64,000 nt of DNA from Isochrysis galbana (Eukaryota; Haptophyta; Isochrysidales; Isochrysidaceae): NCBI GenBank assembly GCA_018136815.1, contig CM030936.1, forward strand, positions 5,245,774-5,309,773, given 5' to 3'. The notes beneath the pieces were generated by a model. The model did no database searches, was not told where the DNA came from, and saw nothing but the letters and a program-made list of their open reading frames with translations. Numbering within the stretch: the first letter of the stretch is position 1; the number at the start of each line of letters is the position of its first letter. Both the position numbers and the translations under genes were made by a program. Shown in pieces: positions 62,437-64,000 of this stretch.

Positions 62437-62948
62437 CTTACGGCCTACGGTGTGTGCACATTGCTAGCCAGACACTCGACACCGGCAACTGTGTTCAACA
62501 CTGTTCATAGTGTTCAGTCGCCGCTCCGTGTTCTTTTTGTTCTTGTTCAACTGCTCGTTGTTGTTCTTGTTCGGCTCAGAGGCTTGTTGCTAAGTGTTGT
62601 TCTTGTTCAGAATCTGAACAGTGTTCAACGCTTAACGTTAAGCAGCTCTACCGAGCACAACACGAACATGGCGGCGGACGGCGATGAGGACCCGCCTGCA
62701 TCCGCGACCTCGGCGGGGGGCCCGAAGGAGAGGAGAGGCTCGCTGGCGCGCTCCATCGCGTCTAACTATAAAGCACGTTAGTTGTTAGTTGTTACTCTTT
62801 ACCATTCAAGCCGCAGTAGGCGTTAGCCTTGAACCTTCAGATTTTTTCTTTATTTGTCTAGATTATTTTGGCAGAGCAGGCCAAGAAATACACATGTGCA
62901 TGATCCACCCTCGTGGTCATACATGCTCACGACCGCTTGACCCATTTT

Positions 62949-63989
62949 TCAACATTGCGCATGCGCAGGCGGGTGTGGCAGTGTGGCAGCCGATGGGGTG
63001 CCGCGTTCAGCGCCTTCAACTTGGCGGCGCGTGCCTCGTAATTCCTCGGAACAATTGGGGATGTGAATGACGTTGGCATCGCAAGGCACATCGTTTGCAG
63101 TAGGTACAGCCACAGGAGGCGACTGTGAGAAGCGTGAGCGCCGTGTAGGATCATGGCGTGCAAATGAGCACAATCTAGCGAGTACCCTTGCGAACGACGT
63201 CAGTGGACCGAGTGGACCTCTCGATTCATACGCTTCCGGCCCTGGCTCCCAAGGAGCACAGACTGCCTGCTCGAATGCTACTGATCTACGTTTCCCCAAT
63301 GTCCAACGTATCAAAGGCCATGCTAGTAGCGGGATCGCGTCGATGGCAAGAAAGCCGAAAAGTAGGAAGGTCAAGATGAGCTATACAAAGGGAGGCGCAT
63401 TCAGTCAGTATTGAATGCGCAGGCTCAAGATCCCTGCTTCTCTGACACACAGTATAAGCCACTTTTGGGAGAATAGCTCCTCGGCCCTAGGCTAGGTGGG
63501 ATGGGTAAGCTTCACCTTCGCTGCAGATTCGTCGCCGTACCCAAATGCAAAGATGCGCACCATCACAGCTAGCGAGTCCACCACACCACACATGATCCAA
63601 AGCGATGCAAGAGGTCCGCATCTCTTGACGACCGGAGAGAGCAAAGTGGATAATGCAGAAGTATCCGATGCTGCCACTGTTTCGCAGACGTTCGGAACAA
63701 GCTGCACTGTGCACATCGCTGTAATGACATCCTCCATGCTTGGGGCTACGTGAGCCATGCGGACTGCAAAATAGACTCTTGCAGTGTGGATGGGGAGCGT
63801 GAGCAACGACCAAAAAAACGTAGTGCTTCGAAGAAAGGCTAGCTGCATGAGCCAGCCAATAATGACAAGGCATGACTCCGTAGCCAGAGCCGCATACAGC
63901 CAACAAATAACGCCAGCGATCGCCCAAGAACCCGTCGCTAGTGCTATGGAAGCCCGCAACCCAGCATCTTCAGCAAGCCGGCGTTTCAT
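62949..63989 (-). CDS. Multi-pass membrane protein, two exons, may extend beyond the window
   Basis: Exon 63989-63516 and exon 63380-62949 join in phase 0 across a 135-bp GT-AG intron. Exon 1 has hydrophobic stretches WAIAGVICWLYAALA, CLVIIGWLMQLAFL, TTFFWSLLTLPI and SLWIMCGVVDSLAVMV, and exon 2 adds TFLLFGFLAIDAIPLLAWPL, so four to five membrane spans are likely. The C-terminal ~100 residues are hydrophilic. The ATG at 63989 is only 11 bp from the edge and the frame may continue upstream, so the start is not secure. I recognise no family. Confidence 0.5.
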
Positions 63990-64000
63990 CCGTTGCCTCA

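Larger units (their letters stand above)
58978..62650 (+). mobile_element. hAT element with nested cargo, 3673 bp
   Basis: A perfect 8-bp duplication ccgagcac (58970-58977 and 62651-62658) flanks inverted ends TAGGGCTGCCTAACGTTTA and (reverse complement of the right end) TAGAGCTGCTTAACGTTAAG. Subterminal regions on both sides are rich in ttgttcttgttca-type repeats (59040-59130 and 62475-62640). Inside: a deletion-derived chromo-hAT gene (59405-59760), a Ty3/gypsy integrase fragment, an ankyrin-repeat fragment, two unidentified coding fragments and a minisatellite. The inner pieces are later insertions or captured DNA. Confidence 0.8.
58957..62781 (+). pseudogene. Short N-terminal ORF split by hAT element 58978-62650
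   Basis: ATG at 58957 (MSTDTEH), interrupted after seven codons by the hAT element; the frame resumes at 62659 (NTNMAADGDEDPPASATSA) and ends at 62781 after ~48 codons in all. The two parts are in one frame once the element and one 8-bp duplication are removed. The acidic, Ser/Ala-rich start then a basic RRGSLARSIAS patch resembles the N-terminus of transposases with BED-type zinc fingers, but no zinc finger follows. Confidence 0.5.

Noticed and set aside
62422-62667. Frame upstream of MAADGDED as coding
   Set aside because: It is hAT subterminal repeat sequence (ttgttcttgttca type), and the true upstream codons lie at 58957 beyond the insertion.

Overview
This is nuclear DNA of a GC-rich eukaryote, most likely a unicellular microalga. 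Genes have spliceosomal introns, proteins carry PX, CUE, SNARE, ankyrin and AGC-kinase domains, and the DNA is full of nested retrotransposons, hAT transposons and long pyrimidine/purine tracts. At least three introns appear to use GC instead of GT at the 5' splice site, and most 3' sites read AG|G. That pattern and a GT77-like arabinosyltransferase make me favour a haptophyte-like alga, but the lineage is an inference. There is one assembly gap (18301-18400).

Host genes are spaced out between repeats. From left to right: a PX-domain membrane protein (716-5455, minus); a CUE-domain protein (11533-12387, minus) head-to-head with an 11-exon GT77-like glycosyltransferase (13406-17515, plus); a three-exon Qa-SNARE/syntaxin (33710-34887, minus); a GT8 glycosyltransferase (38955-40001, minus); a three-exon GT61-type glycosyltransferase (44607-46388, minus); a probably secreted protein with four copies of an unfamiliar ~53-residue repeat (48563-50050, minus); a membrane-anchored AGC kinase (54884-56922, minus); and a multi-pass membrane protein running to the right edge (62949-63989, minus). 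Three glycosyltransferases, a syntaxin and a secreted repeat protein would suit a cell with an elaborate surface coat, but clustering does not prove cooperation.

The rest is mostly mobile DNA. The largest element is a Ty3/gypsy chromovirus-type retrotransposon (18401 to about 29800, minus). Its pol reading frame contains, upstream of the protease, a domain that looks like a phage-type C5-cytosine DNA methyltransferase. This is the most striking finding. A second family is a ~760-bp non-autonomous retroposon. Four copies have exact 14-20 bp target-site duplications and lengths of 759-765 bp, all ending in a 3' stem-loop; truncated copies also occur. One copy lies in the tail of another, and one interrupts a hAT gene at about its ninth codon. 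Three hAT elements have boundaries defined by inverted ends and 8-bp duplications (30552-31799, 41817-44138, 58978-62650); two of them encode a chromodomain-like module joined to the hAT dimerisation region. LINE remnants keep their 5' ends and ORF1 but lack most of ORF2, and one is a complete 614-bp internally deleted insertion with a 19-bp duplication.
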